DNA of 64,000 bases from Planctomycetia bacterium (lineage in GTDB: Bacteria; Planctomycetota; Phycisphaerae; Phycisphaerales; SM1A02), in assembly GCA_005790605.1 (NCBI GenBank), contig SXUI01000035.1:1-64000 (forward strand), written 5' to 3'. The position numbers and the translations under genes are program-made. Numbering within the stretch: position 1 is the first letter of the stretch; every line of letters begins with the position of its first letter. Positions 52,897 to 60,422 of this stretch are shown one piece after another. Under the pieces are notes generated by a model, which was given only the letters and a program-made list of their open reading frames with translations, had not been told where the DNA came from and searched no databases.

Positions 52897-53816
52897 GCGG
52901 TCTCTCCTGAGATTCGAAGTCGGGGTGATTCAACGGCCGGCAGACGCGCTCGATCGCGCGACGGCGGGGGCGGCACTCCGATGCCAAGCAAACTAATCGA
53001 GTCGCGCTCCACGATGTCCCTCAGCGCGCTTCGTGCGATGTGCGGAAGCGCAGTCGCGTGGACCCAGCCATTCACGGAGTACACCGCTTCGACCGCGCGA
53101 GCCGGCGTGTCAAACGGAAATCCTGAGGCGAACAAGACCTTGCCTTCGACACCGAGATCTCGGCAGATTTCGAGTGCATGCAGGAGTTGCCATGGCCGCG
53201 AGGCGATCCCCGCAACATGGGTAAACACTCGATCATGCTTGGCAAGAAGCGTGAGTGTTTCTTCAACAAACGGCGCCCCGAGCCCGCCGATCACGAGCGC
53301 AAGTCGCGGGAAGGAGCGCGCAACCTCATCGAACAGGTGCGGCCGACCAAACTCCAGTCTTCCGCTCGCGGGCAACGCACCGCTCCACCCAGTGATCACC
53401 GGAAGTTGCAACGCTTCAGCGCGATCGAAGATGCGCATCGCAGCGGTGGACGCTGGGTGGTAACCCTGGAGCATCGGATCGGTCCACAGGAGGTGCGCGC
53501 CTTCGCTGCGAGCGCTTTCAACTTCGTCAAGCGCGCTCGGTTGGGTCGGGTCAATCGCCCGCGCGAGAAACAACCTGCCACCGCTCGCACCGACGGCGTC
53601 CTTCAACAAACTTTCAGCGATCGCCGCGCGAAGCAGTGCGCTTCGAAATCCAACCACAACCGCCGCGTCAACCGCACCCAGCGCGGACGCGTGCATCTCG
53701 GGCGAAGCATCGGGCTTCACCCAACGCTGGGCGGCTGTTCGGCGAATCTTCGCGGCGAGTTCACTCCCGAGATCCTCGAGTCGAGTCCAAAGGCGAGTGT
53801 CAAGGTCCACGATCAT
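52893..53816 (-). CDS. Amidohydrolase-fold protein lacking metal ligands
   Basis: 307 residues from the ATG at 53816; the frame is open for another 62 codons upstream but these run into the divergent menG gene and look non-coding. The layout follows amidohydrolase-2 (PF04909) TIM barrels: start MIVDLDTRLW, middle LPVITGWSG, PRLALVIGGLGAPF, and LFASGFPFDTP. In active members these spots read like DxHxH, a His after beta-4/5, GHxG, and FGSDxP. Here the HxH is D6/R8, GH is GG (177) and the last Asp is Gly (232). All recognisable metal ligands are therefore missing, so catalysis is unlikely. It could be a regulatory or structural relative. It is coupled to the lipoprotein gene. Confidence 0.72.
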   Translation of the reverse strand: MIVDLDTRLWTRLEDLGSELAAKIRRTAAQRWVKPDASPEMHASALGAVDAAVVVGFRSALLRAAIAESLLKDAVGASGGRLFLARAIDPTQPSALDEVESARSEGAHLLWTDPMLQGYHPASTAAMRIFDRAEALQLPVITGWSGALPASGRLEFGRPHLFDEVARSFPRLALVIGGLGAPFVEETLTLLAKHDRVFTHVAGIASRPWQLLHALEICRDLGVEGKVLFASGFPFDTPARAVEAVYSVNGWVHATALPHIARSALRDIVERDSISLLGIGVPPPPSRDRARLPAVESPRLRISGETA

Positions 53817-53888
53817 GCAGTGGGCAATGTTACGCCAAACGGGACGAACGGTTGACGCGCTTCGCACACCAACTTGGCAGCGATGCCC

Positions 53889-53894
53889 TACAGT
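53889..53894 (+). promoter_or_regulatory. -10-like box TACAGT before menG/ubiE
   Basis: TACAGT ends seven bases before the ATG at 53902, with no Shine-Dalgarno sequence. It fits the leaderless pattern. Confidence 0.4.
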
Positions 53895-53901
53895 TCTTGC
53901 G

Positions 53902-54660
53902 ATGTCGCAAGGTGCCTGGCAAGAGCAACAACTCGCTTCGAATCCGCACGAACTTGGCGACAAGCCGACTCGTGTCAAGGCGATGTTCGCCGCCATCGCC
54001 AAGAGCTACGACCTGAACAATCGACTGCACTCATTCGGTCTAGACCAGTCGTGGCGACGGGCGACCGTGCGGTTCGCCGATCTCACACCAGACGACGATG
54101 TCGTTGATGTCGCGTGCGGCACGGGCGACCTCGCCGAGGCCTTTCTTGCGGCTGGGGCTCGTAGCGTGCTTGGTGTTGATTTCACTCCCGAGATGCTTGC
54201 GGTCGCAGAGGAGAAGTCAGATCGGAAACGGCGCGGCAGCGGCTCGCGCGTGCGGTATTGCGAAGGCGACGCGACAGCGTTGCACCTGCCCGACGGATGC
54301 GCAGATGTGGTTTCCATTGCGTTTGGAATACGCAATGTTGGGAACACACCCCAAGCGCTGCGCGAGTTTCATCGCATCCTCCGGCCGCGCGGCCGCCTGC
54401 TTATCCTCGAGTTTGCGCAGCCGACGAACCCGGTCATTCGTGCGGCCAATCGTTTTTACACGCACCATGTTATGCCTCGAACGGCGACACTCCTTGCGGG
54501 TGATAAGAGCGGTGCGTATCGCTACCTCCCACGATCAGTCGAAACCTACCTCGACCCAGCAGCGCTCGCGCAGGGCGCGCGCGAGGCGGGCTTCCATGAA
54601 ATCGCGCAAAAATCGCTTACTTTTGGCACTTGTGCGATCACTCGGGCGCGCAAACATTGA
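53902..54660 (+). CDS. ubiE: Demethylmenaquinone/ubiquinone C-methyltransferase
   Basis: 252 residues from the ATG at 53902 (the frame is open to 53797 but the extra part is antisense to the neighbouring gene). It catalyses the last C-methylation of menaquinone (MenG) or ubiquinone (UbiE). Family signatures: MFAAIAKSYDLNNRLHSFGL, the SAM-binding DVACGTGDLAEAF, GVDFTPEML, VVSIAFGIRNV, and PRGRLLILEF. The length is normal. Planctomycetes use menaquinone, so menG would be the better name if the host is one; that is inference. Divergent from the amidohydrolase-fold gene. Confidence 0.93.
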   Translation: MSQGAWQEQQLASNPHELGDKPTRVKAMFAAIAKSYDLNNRLHSFGLDQSWRRATVRFADLTPDDDVVDVACGTGDLAEAFLAAGARSVLGVDFTPEMLAVAEEKSDRKRRGSGSRVRYCEGDATALHLPDGCADVVSIAFGIRNVGNTPQALREFHRILRPRGRLLILEFAQPTNPVIRAANRFYTHHVMPRTATLLAGDKSGAYRYLPRSVETYLDPAALAQGAREAGFHEIAQKSLTFGTCAITRARKH

Positions 54661-54773
54661 GCGAGATTTCCTGAAAAAAGTTCTGCGCATGATGCTTGTC
54701 TCTGTGCGCTGATCACGCACCCGCCGGATCAGACTGCACTCGAGTCGGAACGGATGCCGACTTCACGACCATC

Positions 54774-54802
54774 GCGCTGCGCCATCGGAGATCACGCAGC
54801 GC
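54774..54802 (+). promoter_or_regulatory. Stem-loop in the leader of the B12-binding-fold gene
   Basis: GCGCTGCG (54774-54781) pairs perfectly with CGCAGCGC (54795-54802) around a 13-base loop. It lies 26 bases before the ATG and its TTGGAG Shine-Dalgarno sequence. No T-run follows, so it is more likely a leader structure than a terminator. A smaller GTGCG/CGCAC hairpin lies near 54710. It does not match the cobalamin riboswitch in any way I can recognise. Confidence 0.35.
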
Positions 54803-54828
54803 ACAGTTCCACGGATTGGAGCTAGGCC

Positions 54829-55536
54829 ATGCCTCAGGCCCTTGCAGTAGAACATCTTGTGACCGCACTGATATCAGGAGATCGCGCCGACGCGCGCGAC
54901 AGTCTTCGCGACGCCATCAACAACGGATACTCCGCCGAAGCAACCGCTGAGCGGTTGGTTTGGCCGGCCGCGCTCACACTCGATTCGTTCTGGCGCAAGG
55001 ATCAGATCGAACGCAGCGCATATCAAGGCGCTGTCTTGATGCTGAGTCAACTCGTGCAGAGGCTCGAGTGCGGATACACGCGAGCACCGCAGCATGGGAA
55101 GGTCTATGTGGTCGTGTCGGGAACGGAAGCAGGGGAAACGCTCGCTGGCGAGATCTTCAGCGGGCTCGCGGAAGCTGCCGGAGCGGAAGTCGTGTTTCTT
55201 GGTCCGTGTGGCGATGCCGACGATCTCTTTTCGGCACTCTCGCGTCGCGCTCCGGATGCGTTCGTCGCATTCGCCTCAAGCGCGGGTGACGCACCAAGAC
55301 TTCGAGCCCTGATCAACCGCTTAAGGACGACCGGCGCGATCCCCGGGCTGATGATCGCCTTTGGGGGCGGTGTCTTTGCGCGCGCGCCGGGACTTGCCGA
55401 GGAAATGGGCGCCGACCTCTGGGCCGACGACCCATTCGAGCTCGTCCGATCACTTGGCTCTCGATCGACGACGACCCGAGACTCCACTCAGGCCACCCGC
55501 GCTGCCTGCCGCGAGCGTCGCCGAAACGCTGCCTAG
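54829..55536 (+). CDS. B12-binding-fold protein without the cobalamin histidine
   Basis: 235 residues, with TTGGAG upstream. An N-terminal helical cap (about 1-90: VTALISGDRADARDSLRDAI, LTLDSFWRKDQIERSAYQGAV) is followed by a Rossmann-like domain (about 95-205) like those of CarH/MetH-type B12-binding proteins: GLAEAAGAEVVFLGP, FVAFASS, and IAFGGGVFA. The DxHxxG motif that coordinates cobalamin is not present; the matching stretch reads GTEAGE. So it may bind another ligand or none. The C-terminal 25 residues are Arg/Thr-rich. No adjacent partner suggests its role. Confidence 0.75.
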   Translation: MPQALAVEHLVTALISGDRADARDSLRDAINNGYSAEATAERLVWPAALTLDSFWRKDQIERSAYQGAVLMLSQLVQRLECGYTRAPQHGKVYVVVSGTEAGETLAGEIFSGLAEAAGAEVVFLGPCGDADDLFSALSRRAPDAFVAFASSAGDAPRLRALINRLRTTGAIPGLMIAFGGGVFARAPGLAEEMGADLWADDPFELVRSLGSRSTTTRDSTQATRAACRERRRNAA

Positions 55537-55818
55537 CACGATCCAAGCCATTCGTACATGCCTGCGACCCCCGGGGACTTCGGAGGGCTCATCGTTGAGC
55601 CAGTTCGAGGTGCTCGGGGGTTCGCCTTTACCGCCGTCGCAGCAGGGAGACCGCCGAGAACCTTGCTTTGGGAATTTGTTCGCCTTTCCGGCGACTTTCG
55701 GACCTGAGAGCGCAACGGATCACCCACTCCGCTCGTTCAATTCTCTGCCCGCCCTCCAATGCGAGCGAACGATTCCACCCCCTCCGTAGTAGGATGCAAA
55801 CAGACGAGTTGGAACTCT
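55537..55818. other. Intergenic region before the ECF sigma factor
   Basis: No convincing gene on either strand. There is a hairpin GGCTCA-TCGT-TGAGCC (55586-55601) about 50 bases after the B12-fold gene, without a T-run. TAGGAT at about 55792-55797 may be a -10 element for the sigma factor gene, 21 bases before its ATG. The rest is unassigned. Confidence 0.4.
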
Positions 55819-56472
55819 ATGGAAGCTGCAGCAGAAAGACTTCTGATCCGCCGAGCCAAGGCGGGTGACCGCGAGGCGATTGCGGAGCTCATTCGAGCTC
55901 ACCATCGCCCGGTTGAGATGTTTTTGCTTCGATTGTGCGGGCGTCCAGACCTCGCGGAAGACTTGGCGCAGGAAGCGTTCATGCGTGTCATGCGGTCACT
56001 CGATCGATTCGACGAGCGATTCCGCTTCTCCACTTGGCTCTTCACGATCGCGAAGCGGCTTCTCGTCAACAACCTCCAGAAGATGAAGCCAGCGAGCGAC
56101 AGCGAACTCGTCGAGCTCCGAGCCGCTGCCTATACGACACCAGCCACCGAAAACGAAGCACTCGAAGAGTCAGCGCTGGATCGAGGCATGCTGACGACGG
56201 CGCTAGGTTCACTTGAAGAGCCGCAGCTTGAGATTGTCCTGCTCTTCCACCAGCAGGGCTGGCCTGTGCACCGCATTGCGGCGCAACTCAAGATGCCCGA
56301 GGGCACGATCAAGAGTCACCTCTTCCGTGCTCGTCGCAAGATGCTCGCCGCCATTGAGATTGAGCAGGAACACGCAACACAGAAACTGCGCCATACGCGC
56401 GAGACGGCAGACGCCTCGCGCGTGATGACTCGCCGGACACATGAGAGCACGACTGCGGAGCGAATCGCATGA
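55819..56472 (+). CDS. ECF RNA polymerase sigma factor
   Basis: 217 residues from the ATG at 55819 (TTGGAA lies just upstream; the frame extends 20 codons further back without sigma-like text). Region 2: RRAKAGDREAIAELIRAHHR, DLAEDLAQEAFMRVMRSLDR, and FRFSTWLFTIAKRLLVNNLQ. Region 4: ALGSLEEPQLEIVLLFHQQG and the helix-turn-helix VHRIAAQLKMPEGTIKSHLFRARRKM. It is a typical ECF factor. The last 35 residues are basic. Its stop overlaps the next gene, a membrane protein in the position of an anti-sigma factor. Confidence 0.93.
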   Translation: MEAAAERLLIRRAKAGDREAIAELIRAHHRPVEMFLLRLCGRPDLAEDLAQEAFMRVMRSLDRFDERFRFSTWLFTIAKRLLVNNLQKMKPASDSELVELRAAAYTTPATENEALEESALDRGMLTTALGSLEEPQLEIVLLFHQQGWPVHRIAAQLKMPEGTIKSHLFRARRKMLAAIEIEQEHATQKLRHTRETADASRVMTRRTHESTTAERIA

Positions 56473-56915
56473 GACTGCGTGAGCTTCGTTTTCTCTCCTC
56501 CGTGCTTCGATCGTTGCGCAGCGAGACTCGCGGAAGTTCCGTGGAGGAATGCTCGGCGCGCCATGCATCCAACGAAGAAGTGCTGATTGCACAAGTCACG
56601 ACTTCGATCCACCGCCGCATCGCGATCTTTGGTTCAGGCGTTTTGCTCGGTTTGCTTTTGGCGGGTATCGCCGTGGTGGTGCGGAACTCTCGATCATCAG
56701 AGGGAGCGCCGGTCGCCACGCTCATCGGCAACGGTGTGCATCGTCACGGCGAGGCGCTTGAAGCAATCAACACGATGTTTCCCGATGTTCCAGCGGGTTG
56801 CGTCGACTGTCCGGCCCGCCTCCGCATGCGCGAGGCATCCGCAGAACAATCGCCTGACGAGGGCGCGTCGGTCCCCCCGACGACCTCAGCCTGCGCGTTC
56901 TTCGTGAAGGGCTGA
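56469..56915 (+). CDS. Small single-pass membrane protein in anti-sigma position
   Basis: 148 residues, starting in an ATGA overlap with the ECF sigma gene. About 50 N-terminal residues (Arg/Ser-rich, then VLIAQVTTSIHRRIAI) are cytoplasmic. One membrane helix follows (about 51-72, FGSGVLLGLLLAGIAVVV), then a roughly 75-residue external part with a CVDC pair. The position and topology are those of anti-sigma factors, but the zinc-binding HxxxCxxC motif is not seen. It is therefore a candidate anti-sigma factor or partner by context only. Confidence 0.6.
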   Translation: MRLRELRFLSSVLRSLRSETRGSSVEECSARHASNEEVLIAQVTTSIHRRIAIFGSGVLLGLLLAGIAVVVRNSRSSEGAPVATLIGNGVHRHGEALEAINTMFPDVPAGCVDCPARLRMREASAEQSPDEGASVPPTTSACAFFVKG

Positions 56916-56920
56916 GACAG

Positions 56921-58492
56921 ATGCCATCCATCATGCGAGCCGCAACGCGAATCAAGTTCCGAAGGTTGCTGCCTTTCTCTCACCCCCGCCTCGGCGCATG
57001 TGTTCTTCTCTGCGTAGCGCATTCGATCGCGCTCGCCCAAAGCGCGACTCCGGAGCAACGCCCTCCTTCGAAGCCGGTCGTGAGTGAGCACCGGGTTACG
57101 GTCATCGTGACGCCAGGCCTTCCGCTCGCTTCGCAAGGTGCAGATATTCGAGTCGTCGTCGAAGGTGCCCATCTCAACTCCATCGTGCAAGCACTTGGGA
57201 GTGAATCGATCAAGACCGTTGTCCGCGGACTCCTTGGATCGAGCGCATTCGACGGATTGGACGACATCTTCTCCGATTCCTCAAACGATCATGGCGCCCT
57301 AAGCGCTGCACTCGACGGGCGCATCATCATGCTCGCGGGAGATGGATGGGCGCTGGGCGTGGACGCCGGTCCGGCGGGAAATCGTGCGCTCCTGCAGTCA
57401 CTCGGAGCCCAGCTTGCGTCGCCCGGCGTGTACGAAATCAAGAGTCAGGGCGCTCAGGCTCGCACGCGGAACGGTTGGTTGGTGATCTCGCCTCGCGACA
57501 TCGCGAGCGAACAGGTCGCGACCGCATTGTTCGCAATGCTTCCGATGCAAGACGCCGCGCTTCCGCCAGAGGTTGGGCTTCGAATCGGTCTTCGACACGG
57601 CCCGCCAAATCGCGGCGCGACCGCGATTTCCGTGACCACCGCCGATCGACAACTCGTCGTCGCCATCGAAGGGCAATACAAGCAGTCTCCCATCGGTGAA
57701 CTGCAACCGAGTGCTCCGCTCAGCAGGGCGGTCGTGTCGAAGTTTGAGCGCGCGGGTTGCGCTGCGATCGTGCAACCCTGCGACGGACTGCCGTCCGCGA
57801 AGCAGGCCTTTTGGGTCGCAGTTCTGCCGGAGGTGTTGCCACCACCAGCGATGCGTGCAAATCTGAGTGGCGAAAAACTCTATGTGGTCGGACGCGGGTG
57901 CCAGAGAGGCTCCCCCAGCCTCGCCTGCTGCGTGCGCGTCGACGATTACGAACAAGGCTCACAAGATCAGCGCGCTTACATGATGCGGATTGAGAGCGGG
58001 ATCATTCGCTCACTCTCCGGCGGCGCCGGTGTGGAGAACGGCGTTGCTGGCGGCGGAGGCGCCGACCGCCCGTTACTCGGACGATTCCTTGAGCAGCAGT
58101 TTGGTCCGGCTCTGAAGCTCGCACCCATGGCACTCTGCTGGCGAACCGTGCCAACGCCGTGTGGCGGTTGGCAGGTTTACGCAAGCGATTCTGCATGGCT
58201 TGAAAGCGTGTGTGGAGAACTTGAGAGCGCGGGCTGCCCACAAGGAACAACGGAACTGAATGCAGGCATTGGGTTCATTGATGGACCGCATGCGGGCGCG
58301 ATTCTCAGGGAGTGGAGACCGCTCGCAAGGAATGAGGGGGAGCAGGGGAATCCTGGAATTGACGCCCTCGCCTCGCTTCTTGAAGGGTTGGGCATGGTTC
58401 GTTTCCGATATGCAACGCCACAGGATGGAAGAGTGACCGCAGAATTGCGCATCGATCCACCCTCTGCGCTCACAACGAATTCCCTGCATTGA
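56921..58492 (+). CDS. Secreted protein of unknown function
   Basis: 523 residues, five bases after the anti-sigma-like gene. A Sec signal with a long basic N-terminus (RIKFRRLLPF) and hydrophobic LGACVLLCVAHSIALAQ is followed by a large domain rich in hydrophobic beta pieces (HRVTVIVTPGLPLASQGADI, RVVVEGAHLNSIVQALG, IIMLAGDGWALGVDAG). A Gly-rich loop is near 370-380. Several cysteines are found late in the protein. No family is recognised. Close spacing suggests co-transcription with the sigma factor, perhaps as an envelope component under its control. Confidence 0.75.
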   Translation: MPSIMRAATRIKFRRLLPFSHPRLGACVLLCVAHSIALAQSATPEQRPPSKPVVSEHRVTVIVTPGLPLASQGADIRVVVEGAHLNSIVQALGSESIKTVVRGLLGSSAFDGLDDIFSDSSNDHGALSAALDGRIIMLAGDGWALGVDAGPAGNRALLQSLGAQLASPGVYEIKSQGAQARTRNGWLVISPRDIASEQVATALFAMLPMQDAALPPEVGLRIGLRHGPPNRGATAISVTTADRQLVVAIEGQYKQSPIGELQPSAPLSRAVVSKFERAGCAAIVQPCDGLPSAKQAFWVAVLPEVLPPPAMRANLSGEKLYVVGRGCQRGSPSLACCVRVDDYEQGSQDQRAYMMRIESGIIRSLSGGAGVENGVAGGGGADRPLLGRFLEQQFGPALKLAPMALCWRTVPTPCGGWQVYASDSAWLESVCGELESAGCPQGTTELNAGIGFIDGPHAGAILREWRPLARNEGEQGNPGIDALASLLEGLGMVRFRYATPQDGRVTAELRIDPPSALTTNSLH

Positions 58493-58517
58493 ATTGCGAC
58501 TATATTTCACGCGCTTG

Positions 58518-59516
58518 ATGCATCGTGCAGACCCACTCGTGTCCGTTGGGCGAAGCCCGCTCGCGCTGCGATTCGCCCACGCGCTTGAGGAGCAATGTCA
58601 ATGCACCGTTGGTGCGCCACTGCTCCTCGCCGTCAGCGGCGGTGCAGACTCTCGCGCGTTGCTCCTGCTCACTGCGGCGCTTTGGAAACGCAAACGCGCG
58701 CTTGATCAGCTTGCGGTGATCTGCGTCGATCATCAACTCCGCAACGAGAGCGCTCAAGAAGCGCGCGAAGTTGAAAAGTTCGCACAATCGCTCGGCGTTC
58801 GACGAGTCGTGGTCCAAACGGCGAAGGTCTCGCGCGTTGGAAATCTCGAAGCAGCGGCTCGCGCAGCGAGGTGGAAGGCCATTGCCACGGCGATGCGGCG
58901 GCTCGATATCGCGCACGTCGCGACGGCCCATCACGCCGACGATCTGTTCGAGAGTTTCCTCTTTCAACTTGCACGCAAGCGTGGGATGGACGCACTCGCT
59001 GCACTTCCATCTCGTGCGGCCATTCCAGTTCGATCGCCGCGAGGTTGCACGCTGATTCGCCCGCTGCGCGGAATCCGAAAACACGAGCTCGTTGCGCTTC
59101 TCGAGTCGTGCCAGATCGATTGGAGCGAAGATCCAACGAACGCCGCTCCAAACCAGTTTCGTGCTCAAGTGCGTCGCCTCTTGCAAGCGAGCGGCGCGAC
59201 TCTCGATCCGTGTGTGGATGGTCTCGCTCGACTCTGCAATGAGTACGCACATGAGGCTGATCAGACCGCAATCGCCACGAGCCCCGACACGCGGATCGCA
59301 TCCCGTGTGTCGCTCGGGGCGATGTCAGTCGCACAGCGACGACGCGCCGTCCTCCAGCTGTTGCGACGCGCTGGCTGCACCGCTCCGCAACGCAAGACGC
59401 TCGACATGATGCTGCGCGCGATCTTGGACGACGAGGTCCGCCCTCGCGTTTTTCGCTTTCAGGGCGCAACGGTGAAACTCACGCGCGTCTCACTTTGCGC
59501 TGAAGCAATCCCCTGA
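58518..59516 (+). CDS. tilS: tRNA(Ile)-lysidine synthase
   Basis: 332 residues from the ATG at 58518 (a TTG at 58494 is also in frame). TilS converts C34 of the AUA-reading tRNA-Ile to lysidine. PP-loop LLAVSGGADS (about 40-45), VICVDHQLRNES, ARAARWKAI and VATAHHADDLFESFLFQLAR are family signatures. It is close to the short TilS form without a long C-terminal domain. The 3' end overlaps the convergent membrane protein gene by 27 bases. Confidence 0.93.
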   Translation: MHRADPLVSVGRSPLALRFAHALEEQCQCTVGAPLLLAVSGGADSRALLLLTAALWKRKRALDQLAVICVDHQLRNESAQEAREVEKFAQSLGVRRVVVQTAKVSRVGNLEAAARAARWKAIATAMRRLDIAHVATAHHADDLFESFLFQLARKRGMDALAALPSRAAIPVRSPRGCTLIRPLRGIRKHELVALLESCQIDWSEDPTNAAPNQFRAQVRRLLQASGATLDPCVDGLARLCNEYAHEADQTAIATSPDTRIASRVSLGAMSVAQRRRAVLQLLRRAGCTAPQRKTLDMMLRAILDDEVRPRVFRFQGATVKLTRVSLCAEAIP

Positions 59517-60404
59517 GATCTTGTCGCTGTAGCAAGTCACGATGCCGTTCTCGACGCGAAGCGCCGCAGGTGGGGCGACGAGCCACAACGGCCCCTTGGG
59601 TAGCTCAACAAACTCACAGCTCGTGCATGAGATTTGCCCAAGATCGTCGCCCACTGCCGCGACTTCGCCGTCGGCCAAAGGAATCTCAACAGCGATGATG
59701 GGTTCCGCTTGCGGTCCTTGGAAATGCTCGTCGAAGAAGGAGTGGCAAGCAGAACAATGCGGGTTGAAAAACACGACCCACCCGGTGTTTCCACCCGCAG
59801 CAAGCATCGCCTGCACCGTCGGGAGGTATGTTGCGATCAGCGTGGAATTGAGCGGTTGCCCGACCGACTTCTCCAACTGCATGTCAATGACTTGCGCTGG
59901 TGGCGTGAAGCGATCTTCGCGGTGGAAGTCAAGCCGGGCAGCGAGCGACGCTCCGAGCGCGAGTGAGAGGACGACGGCAAGCACACGCCATGCAGAGGAA
60001 AGCCCGAGACGCCCTCGCGACGAAGTCGCCGGAGGCGCCGAGCGCATCGCGAGGATGACCGTCGCTATCCCAAGCGTAAACCCGAACACCATCGAACCGG
60101 ATACTTCGCCGTCGCGGAACGCCCGCGAAATGCTCATGAGTGCGAGAAACGAGAGGAACGCGCCGGCGAACAGTGCAACCCATCGTTCGCGAATGAACAG
60201 GCAGATCAGCGCGAGTGCGAAGAACCCTGCGACGATCGCCTTCGCCGAGGGCTCAATGGCGAGATCAAACCCTCGCATGAGGAATTCACGCAGCGGTGCT
60301 GGGGCCGATTGCGCGCCTTCGAACAAGATCCAAACGCCCGCGAGCGCGAATGCGCTCGTCGCGAAGAGTGGGGGAACGATGGCCGGAACAGAAACTCGCT
60401 TCAT
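59490..60404 (-). CDS. Membrane protein with double-CxxC thioredoxin-like domain
   Basis: 304 residues. The N-terminal half has about four membrane helices (1-155), with charged loops and a strongly hydrophobic helix near 140-156. The C-terminal part (about 165-304) is thioredoxin-like and probably periplasmic. Its active-site-like VVFFNPHCSACHSFFDEHF has Cys217/Cys220. A second CTSC pair is at 260/263, followed by APPAALRVENGIVTC, a cis-Pro-like site. The same layout of two CxxC pairs recurs twice in the next gene. Together they look like a thiol-disulfide relay in the envelope. No DsbA or DsbB family text is seen. It lies 18 bases downstream of its partner gene on the same strand. Confidence 0.75.
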   Translation of the reverse strand: MKRVSVPAIVPPLFATSAFALAGVWILFEGAQSAPAPLREFLMRGFDLAIEPSAKAIVAGFFALALICLFIRERWVALFAGAFLSFLALMSISRAFRDGEVSGSMVFGFTLGIATVILAMRSAPPATSSRGRLGLSSAWRVLAVVLSLALGASLAARLDFHREDRFTPPAQVIDMQLEKSVGQPLNSTLIATYLPTVQAMLAAGGNTGWVVFFNPHCSACHSFFDEHFQGPQAEPIIAVEIPLADGEVAAVGDDLGQISCTSCEFVELPKGPLWLVAPPAALRVENGIVTCYSDKISGDCFSAK

Positions 60405-60422
60405 GTCGATTCGACCGTCGTG

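Noticed and set aside
53817-54002. Upstream extension of the amidohydrolase-fold frame
   Set aside because: It crosses into the start of ubiE on the other strand and is Cys/Ser/Arg-rich without fold features.
54707-54828. Cobalamin riboswitch before the B12-binding-fold gene
   Set aside because: Hairpins are present but no B12-box text or the typical long multi-stem layout is visible.
55533-55727. 64-residue minus-strand frame in the gap before the ECF sigma factor
   Set aside because: No Shine-Dalgarno sequence, no -10-like box, Arg/Ser/Pro-rich shadow-like composition and no family resemblance.
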